A stretch of 64,000 bases of DNA from positions 42,532-106,531 of the forward strand of contig NZ_JANCLT010000010.1 of assembly GCF_024294785.1 (NCBI RefSeq), read 5' to 3'. This DNA comes from Ectobacillus ponti. GTDB lineage: Bacteria > Bacillota > Bacilli > Bacillales > Bacillaceae_G. Both the position numbers and the translations under genes were made by a program. Shown piece by piece: positions 51,221 to 60,636 of the stretch; within the stretch, counting starts at the first letter, position 1, and each line of letters starts with the position of its first letter. Under the pieces are notes generated by a model that saw only the letters and a program-made list of their open reading frames with translations, was not told the DNA's origin and did not search any database.

Positions 51221-53344
51221 TCAGTCTGTCCCAGCCTCGAGCGGCGGCGCCAGCTTCACCGTAAGGACATCCTCTTTCCGGAGCGGCGATCCCTCCTGTA
51301 TGCTTTGCTCTGCGGCAAAGCCCTTTCCATCTGTGGTGAGCTGCAGCCCCAGCAAATGTGCCAGCCCGTTCACGGTGCCAAGAGACCATCCTTTAATGTT
51401 TGGCATGGCATTGCTGTCGCCTGCCAGGAGAACACGGTCTCCCTTTAAAACAGTATCTCCGGCAGCCGGGTATTGCGCTGTGACATTGTCATTGCTCAGC
51501 GCTACAACCTGCAAACCAGCCTGCTCCAGCAGCTTTGTTGCTTCCTCCTTGCTTTTCCCTGCCACATTCGGCACCTTTACACTTTGCTCTTTTAACAGCT
51601 GCTTCATATGATCACCCGATGAAGGCTTGACCTGCAAATATTCCAGCGAATTTTTCGTCACCGACTTAAATATGTCAGCCAGCGGTGTTGCGCCGTATTG
51701 CCCATCCTGCAACTTCGGCTGTTTGATGGCCACGTAGACAAGCAAATCCGGATCTGCCGCCGGCGCCATGCCCATGAAAGAGAAAATATAATTCTCGCGG
51801 CCTTGCAAATAGCCATGCTCACCGGGAATTTGGGCGGTACCTGTTTTCCCCGCCACCGAATACCCTTCCATCCGGTACATGGTACCTGTTCCTTTCGGGG
51901 AGGTGATTACTGTTTCCAGCAAACCGCGCACCGTTTTTGCCGTCTCCTCCGTAATCGGTTCTCCCACGACCTCAGGCTTCTGCTCGAGCAGCACCTTCTG
52001 TGTTTCCGGATCCATAATTTTTTCCACTACATACGGCTTCATCATTTTCCCGCCGTTGGCAACGGCGGTAGCTGCCTGGATCTGCTGAATTGGCGTCACC
52101 GTGGAGCCTTGTCCGAACGCAGTTGTGACCTGCTGAATTGGCTTATCAAATAGAATCGTATTCTTGCCCTCTCCCGGCAAGTCGATGCCGGTCGGCTGAT
52201 CCAGGCCAAATTTGTGCAGGTATTGGCGATAGCGGTCAAAGCCCAGCTTTTTCTCTGCCAAAATCGCAAACGCGACGTTCGACGAACGCTGTACGCCTTC
52301 GTTGAAGGTGATGGAGCCCCAGCCAAATCCGTTATTATGGTCGCCGATGTACGTTCCGCCCACACTGTATTTTCCAGATTGATAACGTTCCTCGCCATTG
52401 TACACACCTTCATTCACCGCAGCCGCCAGCGTGAAGATTTTCATCGTGGAGCCCGGCTCATACGCATAGGCAATCGGATCATTCAAGAAATACTCAATGT
52501 TGCGTTTGTTCGGGTCATAGCTCGGCCTGCTTGACATAGCCAAAATTTTCCCTGTTTTCGGATCCGCCACAATCCCCGCCAGCATAGATGGCTTGTATTG
52601 CTCAGCCGCCTTCGTCATGGCATCCTCCAAGAAGCTTTGGATGCGCTGATCCAGCGTCAGGTATACCTGCGCACCATTCCTCGGGGCCTTCACATTCTGC
52701 GTGCCATTGATCAGGGAATAGCCGCGGGCATCTCCTTGATATTCAATACTTCCGTTTTCCGCATGCAAGTATTTGTCCAGGCTTTTTTCCAAGCCGAACT
52801 GCCCTTCCAGCACTCCCTTGTCATCAGGCTTGGCATACCCCAGTATATAAGAGGCAAAATCCCCGTTCGGATAGTTCCGCATATTGCCCTCAACAAAGCT
52901 GATGCCCTTTAACTTCATAGCTTCAATCTTCTGCTTTTGTTCCTTGGACAACGTGCGTCCGGCTGATCCAAATTCCACTTGCCGGGCGTTGGGATGGTTC
53001 AGCCGCTCCAGAATGTCCTGCTCGCTTGTTTCCAACACCGCAGCCAGCTTCTTTGCGGTTTCCTCTTTATCAGCAACCACCTCGTCACCCTTCAGCGTGG
53101 CGACAAGCTTAAAGGATGTTACATCCTGCGCCAGCACCTGTCCGTTTTGGTCAAAAATCGTGCCTCGCCTCGCTTCCAGCACGCCTGTATGGCTTTGCTG
53201 CTCCTTCGCCATCTGCTTGACCGAGTGGCCGTGCAAAATGCCGACCGTTTCAATCCATAAAAACCGTCCGACCAACAGAAAAAAGAGCAGGGAAAAAGTG
53301 AGTGCGAGACATCCTGCTCCCTTATTGCTATTTAATTTGTTCAT
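51221..53344 (-). CDS. pbpB: Division-specific penicillin-binding protein 2B
   Basis: 707 residues, class B PBP. Membrane anchor (about 10-30), dimerisation domain, transpeptidase with PGSTMK, SSN and KTGTAQ, then two C-terminal PASTA domains (VKVPNVAGKS and MPNIKGWS). Septal cross-linking enzyme that works with FtsL and DivIB. Paralogue of SpoVD, which has one PASTA domain. Confidence 0.96.
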   Translation of the reverse strand: MNKLNSNKGAGCLALTFSLLFFLLVGRFLWIETVGILHGHSVKQMAKEQQSHTGVLEARRGTIFDQNGQVLAQDVTSFKLVATLKGDEVVADKEETAKKLAAVLETSEQDILERLNHPNARQVEFGSAGRTLSKEQKQKIEAMKLKGISFVEGNMRNYPNGDFASYILGYAKPDDKGVLEGQFGLEKSLDKYLHAENGSIEYQGDARGYSLINGTQNVKAPRNGAQVYLTLDQRIQSFLEDAMTKAAEQYKPSMLAGIVADPKTGKILAMSSRPSYDPNKRNIEYFLNDPIAYAYEPGSTMKIFTLAAAVNEGVYNGEERYQSGKYSVGGTYIGDHNNGFGWGSITFNEGVQRSSNVAFAILAEKKLGFDRYRQYLHKFGLDQPTGIDLPGEGKNTILFDKPIQQVTTAFGQGSTVTPIQQIQAATAVANGGKMMKPYVVEKIMDPETQKVLLEQKPEVVGEPITEETAKTVRGLLETVITSPKGTGTMYRMEGYSVAGKTGTAQIPGEHGYLQGRENYIFSFMGMAPAADPDLLVYVAIKQPKLQDGQYGATPLADIFKSVTKNSLEYLQVKPSSGDHMKQLLKEQSVKVPNVAGKSKEEATKLLEQAGLQVVALSNDNVTAQYPAAGDTVLKGDRVLLAGDSNAMPNIKGWSLGTVNGLAHLLGLQLTTDGKGFAAEQSIQEGSPLRKEDVLTVKLAPPLEAGTD

Positions 53345-53363
53345 GCGCTTCCACTCCGCACCC

Positions 53364-53717
53364 TTATTTTAGCTTTTGTACATTACTTGCATTAATTTCC
53401 ATGCCCATGCTCTTCGCCTTTTCCGCAATGCGCTCATAACGGCTCAGCTGCTCCACTTGGGCTTTCAAATCAGCATTGCTTTTTTGCTTCTGCTGCACCT
53501 TCACGCGCAAGTCCGCTTCCTGCCGGTTCACCTGGTACAGCTCTGATTTATTGGTAATCATGGTGATGGAGGCGTACAGCAGAAACAGCACGAAAGCACT
53601 GTACAGCACTTTCTCAAGACGGGTAAGCTTCCCCTTTTTGACTGCTTGTCCATGCTGCGGTGTTTGCGGCGGCTGGACTTGCGGCTGCTTGTTATATGTG
53701 ACAGCAAGGTTTGTCAT
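53364..53717 (-). CDS. ftsL: Cell division protein FtsL
   Basis: 117 residues. Pro/Gln-rich cytoplasmic tail, one membrane helix (about 37-55), then an extracytoplasmic leucine-zipper coiled coil (60-105). Partner of DivIC, DivIB and PBP2B. Sits between rsmH and pbpB as in B. subtilis. Confidence 0.93.
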   Translation of the reverse strand: MTNLAVTYNKQPQVQPPQTPQHGQAVKKGKLTRLEKVLYSAFVLFLLYASITMITNKSELYQVNRQEADLRVKVQQKQKSNADLKAQVEQLSRYERIAEKAKSMGMEINASNVQKLK

Positions 53718-53736
53718 TCATCTATCTCCCCTCGTT

Positions 53737-54669
53737 TTACAATTTCTCGGCAATGCGCAGCTTGGCAGAGCGCGCACGGTTATTCGCCTCAAGCTCCTCC
53801 TCCGAAGCCAAAATCGGCTTGCGGTTCACCAGCTTCAGCTTTGGCTTGTAGGCATCGGGAATGATCGGCAATCCCTTTGGCAGCTGCGGCGTTGTGCTGT
53901 TTTCCTTAAATACGGTTTTACAAATCCGGTCCTCAAGCGAATGGAACGTAATCACACTGATCCGCCCGCCTGGCTTTGTCATCTCAATGGCTGCTTCAAT
54001 GGCCTCTTCAAATACCTGCAGTTCGTCGTTTACCGCAATGCGTATCGCCTGGAACACCCGCTTGGCAGGGTGCCCGCCCGCACGGCGGGCTGGAGCCGGA
54101 ATGGCTTCTTTAATCAGCTCCACCAGCTGGCTTGTTGTTTCAATCGGCTGCTGCGCGCGGTATGCTTCAATTTTACGGGCAATTTGCTTGGAGAATTTCT
54201 CCTCGCCGTATTGAAAGAAAATGCGGACAAGCTGTTCGTATGACCATGTATTGACAACATCATAAGCTGTAACCGGAGCATCTTGATCCATCCGCATGTC
54301 CAGCGGCGCATCATGATGGTAGCTGAAGCCGCGTTCCGGCGTATCCAGCTGCGGCGAAGAAACGCCCAAATCAAACAAAATGCCATCCACCGCCGCAATT
54401 CCCAGCCGCTCCAGCTCTTCGCGCAGGTAGCGGAAGTTGCTTCTGACGGCGGTAAACTGCCCGCCATACGCGGCAAACTTCTCTCTTGCATTCTGGATGG
54501 CAACCTCATCCTGATCAAATGCGATCAGACGTCCTGCTGGACCAAGCTGCGAAAGCAAATACGCACTGTGTCCGCCGCCTCCGAGTGTGCAATCTACATA
54601 TGTACCATCCGGTCTGATGTCCAGGCCGTCCACAGTTTCCTTTAGTAATACTGTTACGTGTTTAAACAT
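53737..54669 (-). CDS. rsmH: 16S rRNA (cytosine1402-N4)-methyltransferase
   Basis: 310 residues (MraW). SAM-binding motif [14 protein letters not shown] near residue 26, and [10 protein letters not shown] in the C-terminal part. Methylates C1402 of 16S rRNA. It is the first gene of the dcw operon here; mraZ, normally upstream, is absent from the 280-bp gap before it. Confidence 0.96.
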   Translation of the reverse strand: MFKHVTVLLKETVDGLDIRPDGTYVDCTLGGGGHSAYLLSQLGPAGRLIAFDQDEVAIQNAREKFAAYGGQFTAVRSNFRYLREELERLGIAAVDGILFDLGVSSPQLDTPERGFSYHHDAPLDMRMDQDAPVTAYDVVNTWSYEQLVRIFFQYGEEKFSKQIARKIEAYRAQQPIETTSQLVELIKEAIPAPARRAGGHPAKRVFQAIRIAVNDELQVFEEAIEAAIEMTKPGGRISVITFHSLEDRICKTVFKENSTTPQLPKGLPIIPDAYKPKLKLVNRKPILASEEELEANNRARSAKLRIAEKL

Positions 54670-54903
54670 TGCTGCACCTACTTTTGTAAAATAATTCCTT
54701 TTTTCTGCCCATTCCCTTATTATACACTAAATTTTATCATCATTTACGGAAATATTGACAAAAAATCTGTCGAACTTGGATCAACATGCTTACTTTTTGT
54801 TTTCATTTGTAAAATGATGGCGATTGTTTAACACTTTTTCCTGCTGGCATCTCACACCCGGGACAAACACATTACTATTTTACAGTTAATTCCACATAAA
54901 CAG
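54670..54903 (-). promoter_or_regulatory. Upstream region of the dcw operon, mraZ absent
   Basis: AT-rich and without a gene. It contains a consensus-like TATAAT (minus strand, at about 54726-54721), a possible TTGTCA -35 with a weak -10 further upstream, and one exact 0A-box heptamer TGTCGAA on the plus strand (about 54769-54775). The assignment of a single start site is uncertain. Confidence 0.4.
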
Positions 54904-54935
54904 AAAAAAATCCTGCCGCAAAGCAGGATTTTTCG
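54904..54935 (-). terminator. bshC terminator
   Basis: AAAATCCTGC pairs with GCAGGATTTT around a 7-nt loop, followed by T residues on the minus strand. Confidence 0.9.
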
Positions 54936-54949
54936 TTATCTAATAAGCG

Positions 54950-56566
54950 TCATAATACTACACATTTATGCGTCCCATTCCACTGGTATGGGAGAACAGA
55001 AAGATCAGCGGCAAAGGAGAAGCCGTATTCATTTAAATAGTACATCACATTCCATATGCGTTCCTGCGGCGCTTGCAGCGGCCGCAGTGAAACGGCAATG
55101 CGGTCAAATTTTGTCAGGACCATCCCGTGGCGCTCTTCGATGCTGCGCTGTACCATACGCTCAAACAACAACAGCTGCTCTTCAATCTTTGCCGCATTCT
55201 TCCGGGCAAATGGCTGCAATCCCGGGCTGACGCGTTCTGCCATGCCGCGCAGCTGCTCATGAACCTGCCCGATTTGCCCGCGCGCTGCCGCGAAGACTTC
55301 TGCCACCGGTTCTTCCACCTGCTGGGACAGCCACTGCTCACGCGCCGAGGCCAATTGCCCTGTCAACACCTTCTCTTCCCCGAGAGACAGCTCCCTCATA
55401 TCTGTCTGTACACCGCGCTCTATATGCGTAATCATGTGCCGCAGCACAACAGGAGGCATGCGGAAGTCCATTTCATGAAACACCTCCTGCAGCTCAGCCC
55501 AATAGGCCACCTCTCCCGGCCCGCCGATAAAAGCGAGAGTCGGAAACAAGTAGTCCTGCATCAGCGGGCGCGTAACTACGTTGTTGCTGAAGCGGTCCGG
55601 CTCACGGTCCGCCTGCTGAAGCAGCGCTTCCTCCGACAGCAGCTGCCTGCCTCCCTCATAGGAGAAGCCGCCTGCTTCCCGGTGCAGCAAATGCCGTCCG
55701 CTTTCCGTATGGAAAAACAAATGAATGCTGGTTGGCTTTGTTGTGATCATGAGCGGATATCCAGCCTGCTGCACTTTCTCCTGCTGCCGCGCAAGCGCTC
55801 CGCGAATGCCTTCCTGGCTCTGCAGCAGCTTTAACAGAAACGGCTTCTCGATCCGGCGCAGCTCATCATGGCCGGAATCAACAAGAATGAGCCCCTGCTC
55901 TTGAAACAGCACAGTGATGAGGCGCGCAAAGAAATCCACGTAGGTGCGCGATGCTTGCAGGCAGCGCTTCACCAGCTGCAGCAAATCATTTGTATACGCT
56001 GTTTCCCGATACGTTTTAAACACATCCTCCACCCATTGCAGGGCTGCAGCCTGATCCAGCTCCATATCGGAAGCGCTTAGCTTTTGCCATGTTTTCTGCG
56101 GCAGGACATGCTTCTTTACCTGCTTGTCGCGCAGGACAAATACGTGATTGATTTCCTCCAGATCATGGTCCTCACCGGCAATCCAGAACACCGGCACCAC
56201 ACGTACTCCGAGCTTCTGCTCCTGCTCGCGTGCCAGCTGCAGGATGGAAACAATTTTATGTATGGTATACAGCGGTCCCGTCAGCAATCCTGCCTGCTGT
56301 CCGCCGATGACTGTATATGTCTGCTCTTCCCCCAAGGCCCGGATATTATCCATCGTAAGCTTCCCTGCACCCAAATCGGCATTATATTGAAGCAGATGGC
56401 GGACAAGCTCCTGGCGCGGATAGACACGATTGCGAATTTCCTGCAGACGCTGCTGATAGCCCTCGTCCGACGGCGCATAATCAAAGCAGGATGCAATGAA
56501 GCTGCTTGGACTCGCGTAATCTCCTGCCGCCCCCTGCAACGGAACGGAGAGTTCTCTTAGTTCCAT
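54950..56566 (-). CDS. bshC: Bacillithiol synthase BshC (cysteine-adding enzyme)
   Basis: 538 residues, the usual length (YllA). Rossmann core with GGQQAGLLTGPLYTIHK near residue 90 and FWIAGEDHDLEEINH near 130, then a C-terminal coiled coil that dimerises. Adds Cys to glucosamine-malate to complete bacillithiol, the thiol that would serve the sulfur-relay proteins in this window. Confidence 0.96.
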   Translation of the reverse strand: MELRELSVPLQGAAGDYASPSSFIASCFDYAPSDEGYQQRLQEIRNRVYPRQELVRHLLQYNADLGAGKLTMDNIRALGEEQTYTVIGGQQAGLLTGPLYTIHKIVSILQLAREQEQKLGVRVVPVFWIAGEDHDLEEINHVFVLRDKQVKKHVLPQKTWQKLSASDMELDQAAALQWVEDVFKTYRETAYTNDLLQLVKRCLQASRTYVDFFARLITVLFQEQGLILVDSGHDELRRIEKPFLLKLLQSQEGIRGALARQQEKVQQAGYPLMITTKPTSIHLFFHTESGRHLLHREAGGFSYEGGRQLLSEEALLQQADREPDRFSNNVVTRPLMQDYLFPTLAFIGGPGEVAYWAELQEVFHEMDFRMPPVVLRHMITHIERGVQTDMRELSLGEEKVLTGQLASAREQWLSQQVEEPVAEVFAAARGQIGQVHEQLRGMAERVSPGLQPFARKNAAKIEEQLLLFERMVQRSIEERHGMVLTKFDRIAVSLRPLQAPQERIWNVMYYLNEYGFSFAADLSVLPYQWNGTHKCVVL

Positions 56567-56646
56567 ATCTTTCTTCCTTTCATGTCAGACGTTATTTCAC
56601 CAACCAAATTGTATGGGATGTTTTCCGTAAAAGCAAAGAATTTCTC

Positions 56647-57522
56647 TTATCCTTGCAGCCCCTTTACAGATTGATATAAAAAAGATAGCAATGGCGCTGC
56701 TTTCCCCGATTTTTCAGACTCCCCCAAAAGGTATCCGACAATCGCATCAATTTCAGTTTCTCTTCCAGCCTGCAGATCAGCCAGCATAGAAGATGTATTG
56801 GCCGCCGTTTTCTCACATACATGGCACACACGCTCCCAATGCTCCTTGTCTTCCATGCCCAACACATGGGCTGCTTCAAGGAACACCTGCCGCATTGCTG
56901 ACTGCAGATGCGGATTTTGCAGCAACGCCCCATTGGAAACCCGATACAGCGCAGTCAACGGATTGATACAGACATTTACAATCAGCTTGCCTTGCAGCAC
57001 GCCTTGCCAGTCGTTTTCCTCTACAAACGGGAAGCTCTCCATGTGAAATAAACCTTCCGCATCCGCAAATGCCGCTGCCTCTCCACTCACAATGCCCAGC
57101 CGGGTCAAGCCGGGGCCTGTATGCCGCACTGTTCCAGGACCTTCCCGCTTTGCGCCATGCTCTACAATTCCTACTGCGGCAGGCTGCCGCAGCTGCTGCA
57201 TCAGCTCCACGTGCGACATCCCGTTTTGCAAAAAGACAAGCCGGCTTTTTGCATCGGATAGATGCCGGATCACAGCTGGTATATCATATTGTTTCACCGC
57301 AACAAGCAAATAATCATCCTGCGGGATTTGCAGTCCCCAAACAACTGCACGCGGAAACGCTGTATGTTCCCGTTCTCCTCTAATGCAAGTAATTCCGTTG
57401 CGTTGAATATAAGCAGCCTGCTCTTTTGTCCGTGTATAAACCGTTACAGCATGCCCCGCACGCTGTATGTAATATGCAAACAGCAGGCCAATGGCTCCGC
57501 CTCCGACAATTCCCACTTTCAT
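56647..57522 (-). CDS. panE: 2-dehydropantoate 2-reductase (PanE family)
   Basis: 291 residues (YlbQ). N-terminal NADPH site GIVGGGAIGLLFAYY, and a C-terminal helical domain with the conserved Lys in GKLIVNVCINPLTAL. Reduces ketopantoate to pantoate for coenzyme A. AGGAGAGACAAGC precedes the ATG. Divergent from ylbP. Confidence 0.92.
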   Translation of the reverse strand: MKVGIVGGGAIGLLFAYYIQRAGHAVTVYTRTKEQAAYIQRNGITCIRGEREHTAFPRAVVWGLQIPQDDYLLVAVKQYDIPAVIRHLSDAKSRLVFLQNGMSHVELMQQLRQPAAVGIVEHGAKREGPGTVRHTGPGLTRLGIVSGEAAAFADAEGLFHMESFPFVEENDWQGVLQGKLIVNVCINPLTALYRVSNGALLQNPHLQSAMRQVFLEAAHVLGMEDKEHWERVCHVCEKTAANTSSMLADLQAGRETEIDAIVGYLLGESEKSGKAAPLLSFLYQSVKGLQG

Positions 57523-57701
57523 GCTTGTCTCTCCTATTTCCAGTTTCCATGCTTAGTGTAGCAAAAGTTTTGACAAAACAGGGAAAAAAATGTTCGCGCT
57601 TCATAAAATATATTGTATGAGTTATAATAGTAGTGTAAATATTTATACTTTTCTACATTTTCGCTTCGTTTATGGAGAAATAAGAAAAGGATGTGATACA
57701 A

Positions 57702-58172
57702 ATGTATTTCCCGAAAGTTGAGCGATTGCGCATCAATTATAAAACGCTGGAAGAATTTAAAAAGTTTAAAGGCTGCGGCGCACAGGAATTGTCCATGCTG
57801 GAGGATCTGCAGGGCACCCTCGCCGAAAATGATTGCAATTCGCCGTTTTACGGCATCTATTACGGCGAGTCCCTTGTCGCCCGCATGAGCTTATATATGC
57901 AGCCGCAAAGTGAAAGCGCTGTCTCGGACTATCCATGTGTAGAATTGTTCAAGCTTGAGGTGCTTCCGGAGTTTCAGAGGCATGGCTTCGGAACGGCGCT
58001 CGTTGCATATGCCAAGAGCCTTGGCCTCCCCGTCAAAACGACTCCCCGGGTGCATTCAGAGCGTTTTTGGGAAAAGCAAGGATTTCAGGCTGTTCCTGAC
58101 CCAAACGGCGTCAGCTATATTTGGCAGCCCCATGAAAATACTGAAGATGTATCGCAGGGTGCTTCCGCATAA
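57702..58172 (+). CDS. ylbP: GNAT-family N-acetyltransferase YlbP
   Basis: 156 residues. The acetyl-CoA motif is EFQRHGFGTALV near residue 100 and the beta-strand FKLEVLP precedes it. Substrate unknown. Start at ATG 57702, preceded by AAAAGGATG; a GTG three codons upstream lies in the ribosome site. One of few plus-strand genes here. Confidence 0.9.
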   Translation: MYFPKVERLRINYKTLEEFKKFKGCGAQELSMLEDLQGTLAENDCNSPFYGIYYGESLVARMSLYMQPQSESAVSDYPCVELFKLEVLPEFQRHGFGTALVAYAKSLGLPVKTTPRVHSERFWEKQGFQAVPDPNGVSYIWQPHENTEDVSQGASA

Positions 58173-58182
58173 TGCCGATCCC

Positions 58183-58216
58183 GAAAAAAAACCAGCTGCA
58201 GGCGGCAGCTGGTTTC
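58183..58216. terminator. Bidirectional terminator between ylbP and rsfA
   Basis: AACCAGCTGC pairs with GCAGCTGGTT around a 5-nt loop, with an A run before and T residues after, between two convergent stop codons. Confidence 0.88.
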
Positions 58217-58217
58217 C

Positions 58218-58772
58218 TTATTTTTCGATTTGCTCCAGTACATCACGTTCCCGCAGCAGCTCCGTTTTTCTTTCAGGTGCAAGCATTTCTGTCCGTTTTT
58301 GGTCAATATACTCAAACAAATTGCGATACTGTTGTTCGTAGTGCGACAATCGCTGCGCCAGCCACTCTTTTTCCCGCTGCAGCTTTTCCACCTCATGCTG
58401 CAGCTGCGCCAGCCGCTCGCACAGCTCTTGTGTCTCTTGCTCTTTCCCGCTCTCCTTGTACTGCTGCAGGAATACAATCACATCATCTAATGTAAGTAAA
58501 GCAGTCGGCACCTGCCCATACTGCTTGGGCTCCTCTTTCGTCGTCATCGCCGCTTTCCGCAGCTGCTTTGCCTCTTCAATCTGTTCCTTATACTGCTTTC
58601 GCACACAGGAATTCCAGCGAAAGCCGCACGCAGCAGGAGTACGCGAAAGGTGGCGGCCGACTTCCTTGAAAGCGGACAGCTGAGTGCCGCCCTCGCGGAT
58701 ATGGCGCAAAACCACCTCCGAAAGCAGCAAGTCTTCCTCTTCTGTCCATGCGTCTTGACGTGTTGTTGCCAT
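58218..58772 (-). CDS. rsfA: Prespore-specific transcription regulator RsfA
   Basis: 184 residues (YlbO family). N-terminal Myb/SANT-like helix-turn-helix ([19 protein letters not shown]), then a long C-terminal coiled coil (about 105-180). In B. subtilis RsfA tunes SigF-dependent genes in the forespore. GGAGGGGC precedes the ATG. Confidence 0.92.
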   Translation of the reverse strand: MATTRQDAWTEEEDLLLSEVVLRHIREGGTQLSAFKEVGRHLSRTPAACGFRWNSCVRKQYKEQIEEAKQLRKAAMTTKEEPKQYGQVPTALLTLDDVIVFLQQYKESGKEQETQELCERLAQLQHEVEKLQREKEWLAQRLSHYEQQYRNLFEYIDQKRTEMLAPERKTELLRERDVLEQIEK

Positions 58773-58868
58773 TCATTGCCCCTCCTTTGCATTTTGTATT
58801 AAACATATGCAAGTGCTAGAGGTGATAGAATGACAGATTGGAGGAAAATACAATTTCCCTTCGCAGAT

Positions 58869-59624
58869 CTAGCGGCGGAAAAAGGCGGCAACCGCTTCGT
58901 GGTGGGCTTCTCCCTCCCAAAGCTGCGCGCATTGCCTGATTTCCTGCACCATCCGCTCCCTGAGCCCTGTCGCTTCCCATCTGCGGGCTGCGCTTTCCTT
59001 ATAGGCGCGGAGCACCTCGGCACGCGGAATCAGCATCTCTTCTATCCATTTGTCGCATGAGAGCATGACATCGTCGAGAAACACCTCTTGAATAAAGCCC
59101 AGATCCTTTGCATCATGGGCGGTGAAACGGCGGGCTGAGCAAAGCAGCGTCATGGCTTCATCATGGCGCACCTTCTCCAGCAGCATGGCTGCGCCGCCCC
59201 AGCCTGTTGTAATGGCCAGATTTCCCTGCACAAAGCCAACGGTGGCTGTATGTGCCGCAAATCGATAATCACAGGCGGATGCAATCTCACAACCGCCCCC
59301 CACTGCTGTTCCATTCAACAATGCAATAGTCGGGACAGGCAGCAGCATCAGGTCATACAGCACGGTTCCCATACGCTGCAGCATGGGATAAGCTTCTTCT
59401 GTCGTACGAAGTGCGTGAAATTGCTGCAGGTCGCCGCCCGCACAGAAGGCATCGCCTGCTCCTGTAATGACCAATGCCTTCACATGAGGCAAATGCTTTA
59501 TCTCATGAATCAATTGTTCAAACTCATCCATCATGTCATAATCCACGGCATTGCGCCGCTCCGGCCGGTTCAACGTGGCCCAAAGCACTCCCCGCTCATC
59601 CAATCTCCGCAATAATTTCTTCAT
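58869..59624 (-). CDS. Enoyl-CoA hydratase/isomerase family protein
   Basis: 251 residues, crotonase fold. Oxyanion-hole segments ITGAGDAFCAGGDL and GTAVGGGCEIA are intact. A Glu expected at the second catalytic position is not clear, so the reaction may be hydration, isomerisation or hydrolysis. Start at ATG 59624, after GGGGTGAGAGG. It is not part of the B. subtilis gene order; I recall the same position in B. cereus-type genomes. Confidence 0.85.
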   Translation of the reverse strand: MKKLLRRLDERGVLWATLNRPERRNAVDYDMMDEFEQLIHEIKHLPHVKALVITGAGDAFCAGGDLQQFHALRTTEEAYPMLQRMGTVLYDLMLLPVPTIALLNGTAVGGGCEIASACDYRFAAHTATVGFVQGNLAITTGWGGAAMLLEKVRHDEAMTLLCSARRFTAHDAKDLGFIQEVFLDDVMLSCDKWIEEMLIPRAEVLRAYKESAARRWEATGLRERMVQEIRQCAQLWEGEAHHEAVAAFFRR

Positions 59625-59697
59625 GCCTCTCACCCCATCCTCATTCTACACGTACTCTATTTCGCTGCGAACGGCATATTTCCTGTTATTTCAACAA

Positions 59698-59757
59698 AAA
59701 AAGAAGGGCTTGGCCCTCTGAAGCATTCTCTGCTTCCGGACCAAACCCTTCTTCATC
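59698..59757 (-). terminator. rpmF terminator
   Basis: AAGAAGGGTTTGGTCC pairs with GGGCCAAGCCCTTCTT, followed by T residues. A smaller GAAGCA/TGCTTC stem sits in the loop. Confidence 0.9.
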
Positions 59758-59758
59758 A

Positions 59759-59932
59759 TTACTTGCTTACTACTTCCTTACCCTTGTAAGTACCGCAAGC
59801 CTTGCAAACACGGTGAGCCAACTTCATTTCACCGCAGTTTGGGCATGCTGTCATACCAGGCACCTCAAGCTTGAAGTGCGTACGACGCTTGCGCTTTGCA
59901 GTTTTGGATGTTCTTCTGAAAGGTACTGCCAT
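59759..59932 (-). CDS. rpmF: Ribosomal protein bL32
   Basis: 57 residues, [19 protein letters not shown] start. Four cysteines (CPNC and CKAC) form the zinc ribbon of the C+ type. Start at ATG 59932, with AAGGAGGTG upstream. Cotranscribed with ylbN, the conserved yceD-rpmF pair. Confidence 0.98.
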   Translation of the reverse strand: MAVPFRRTSKTAKRKRRTHFKLEVPGMTACPNCGEMKLAHRVCKACGTYKGKEVVSK

Positions 59933-59983
59933 TATTCCCACCTCCTTAAAGAGTGTAGCTTTCATGAAAATCTACAGATTTTC

Positions 59984-60496
59984 CTAGTTTTGTTTGTCAA
60001 AAAACTTTGCAAGGCCGGCCAAACGCGGATCGACTTTTTCTGTCTTCTCTACTTCGGTGACAACCTGCCAGTCCTGACCCTTCATCGGTGCTCCCCCTGC
60101 AGCTTCTGTGTCACAAAAAATCTGCATCGGGATTTCCAGAAGTATATTTTCCTTAATTGCAGGGAGTAAGTCAAGTACTTCTCCATGCAAATAATGAACA
60201 TCAGCATCGCCTTCGTAATGCTCTTCCGGTGATGCCAAATATACCTCTGTCGTTTGGACATCAAATGGTAAGCTCACATCTACCAGAGTGCGGGAACAAG
60301 GAAGAACCATGGTCCCTGTAATCTGCAGATGGAAGGTGAACTTGTTGGCTCCAAGATCCGCCCTTCCTGTCACATGTACAGGCGAAATATCACGAATTTC
60401 GTGATTCACTTCTTTCAAGTCGCTCACATCGATGGCTTCATCAATTGTAAGTCCCTTGCTTCGATATTTGTTCAGTTGATGGATTGACCATTTCAT
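59984..60496 (-). CDS. ylbN: YceD/DUF177 protein YlbN
   Basis: 170 residues, DUF177. Conserved motif PCSRTLVDVSLPFDV in the middle. YceD proteins are tied to 23S rRNA accumulation and are always near rpmF. Strong promoter upstream. Confidence 0.93.
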   Translation of the reverse strand: MKWSIHQLNKYRSKGLTIDEAIDVSDLKEVNHEIRDISPVHVTGRADLGANKFTFHLQITGTMVLPCSRTLVDVSLPFDVQTTEVYLASPEEHYEGDADVHYLHGEVLDLLPAIKENILLEIPMQIFCDTEAAGGAPMKGQDWQVVTEVEKTEKVDPRLAGLAKFFDKQN

Positions 60497-60522
60497 AAAA
60501 TCACCTCAAGGCAACAAAGAAA

Positions 60523-60551
60523 ATTATAGTCGCGTATATACTATTTGTCAA
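60523..60551 (-). promoter_or_regulatory. SigA promoter of ylbN-rpmF
   Basis: TTGACA (60551-60546), 17 nt, TATAAT (60528-60523): both hexamers are perfect. Its -35 overlaps the -35 of the divergent tmcAL promoter. Confidence 0.92.
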
Positions 60552-60573
60552 TATTTTTTCTTTACACTATAAT
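60545..60573 (+). promoter_or_regulatory. SigA promoter of tmcAL (ylbM)
   Basis: TTGTCA (60545-60550), 17 nt, TATAAT (60568-60573). Shares five bases of -35 with the opposing ylbN promoter. Confidence 0.9.
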
Positions 60574-60636
60574 GGAGTCAGTTACCATGCAATATACACA
60601 TCTTATCAGGATTTCATACTTACGGAGGTGGGACGA

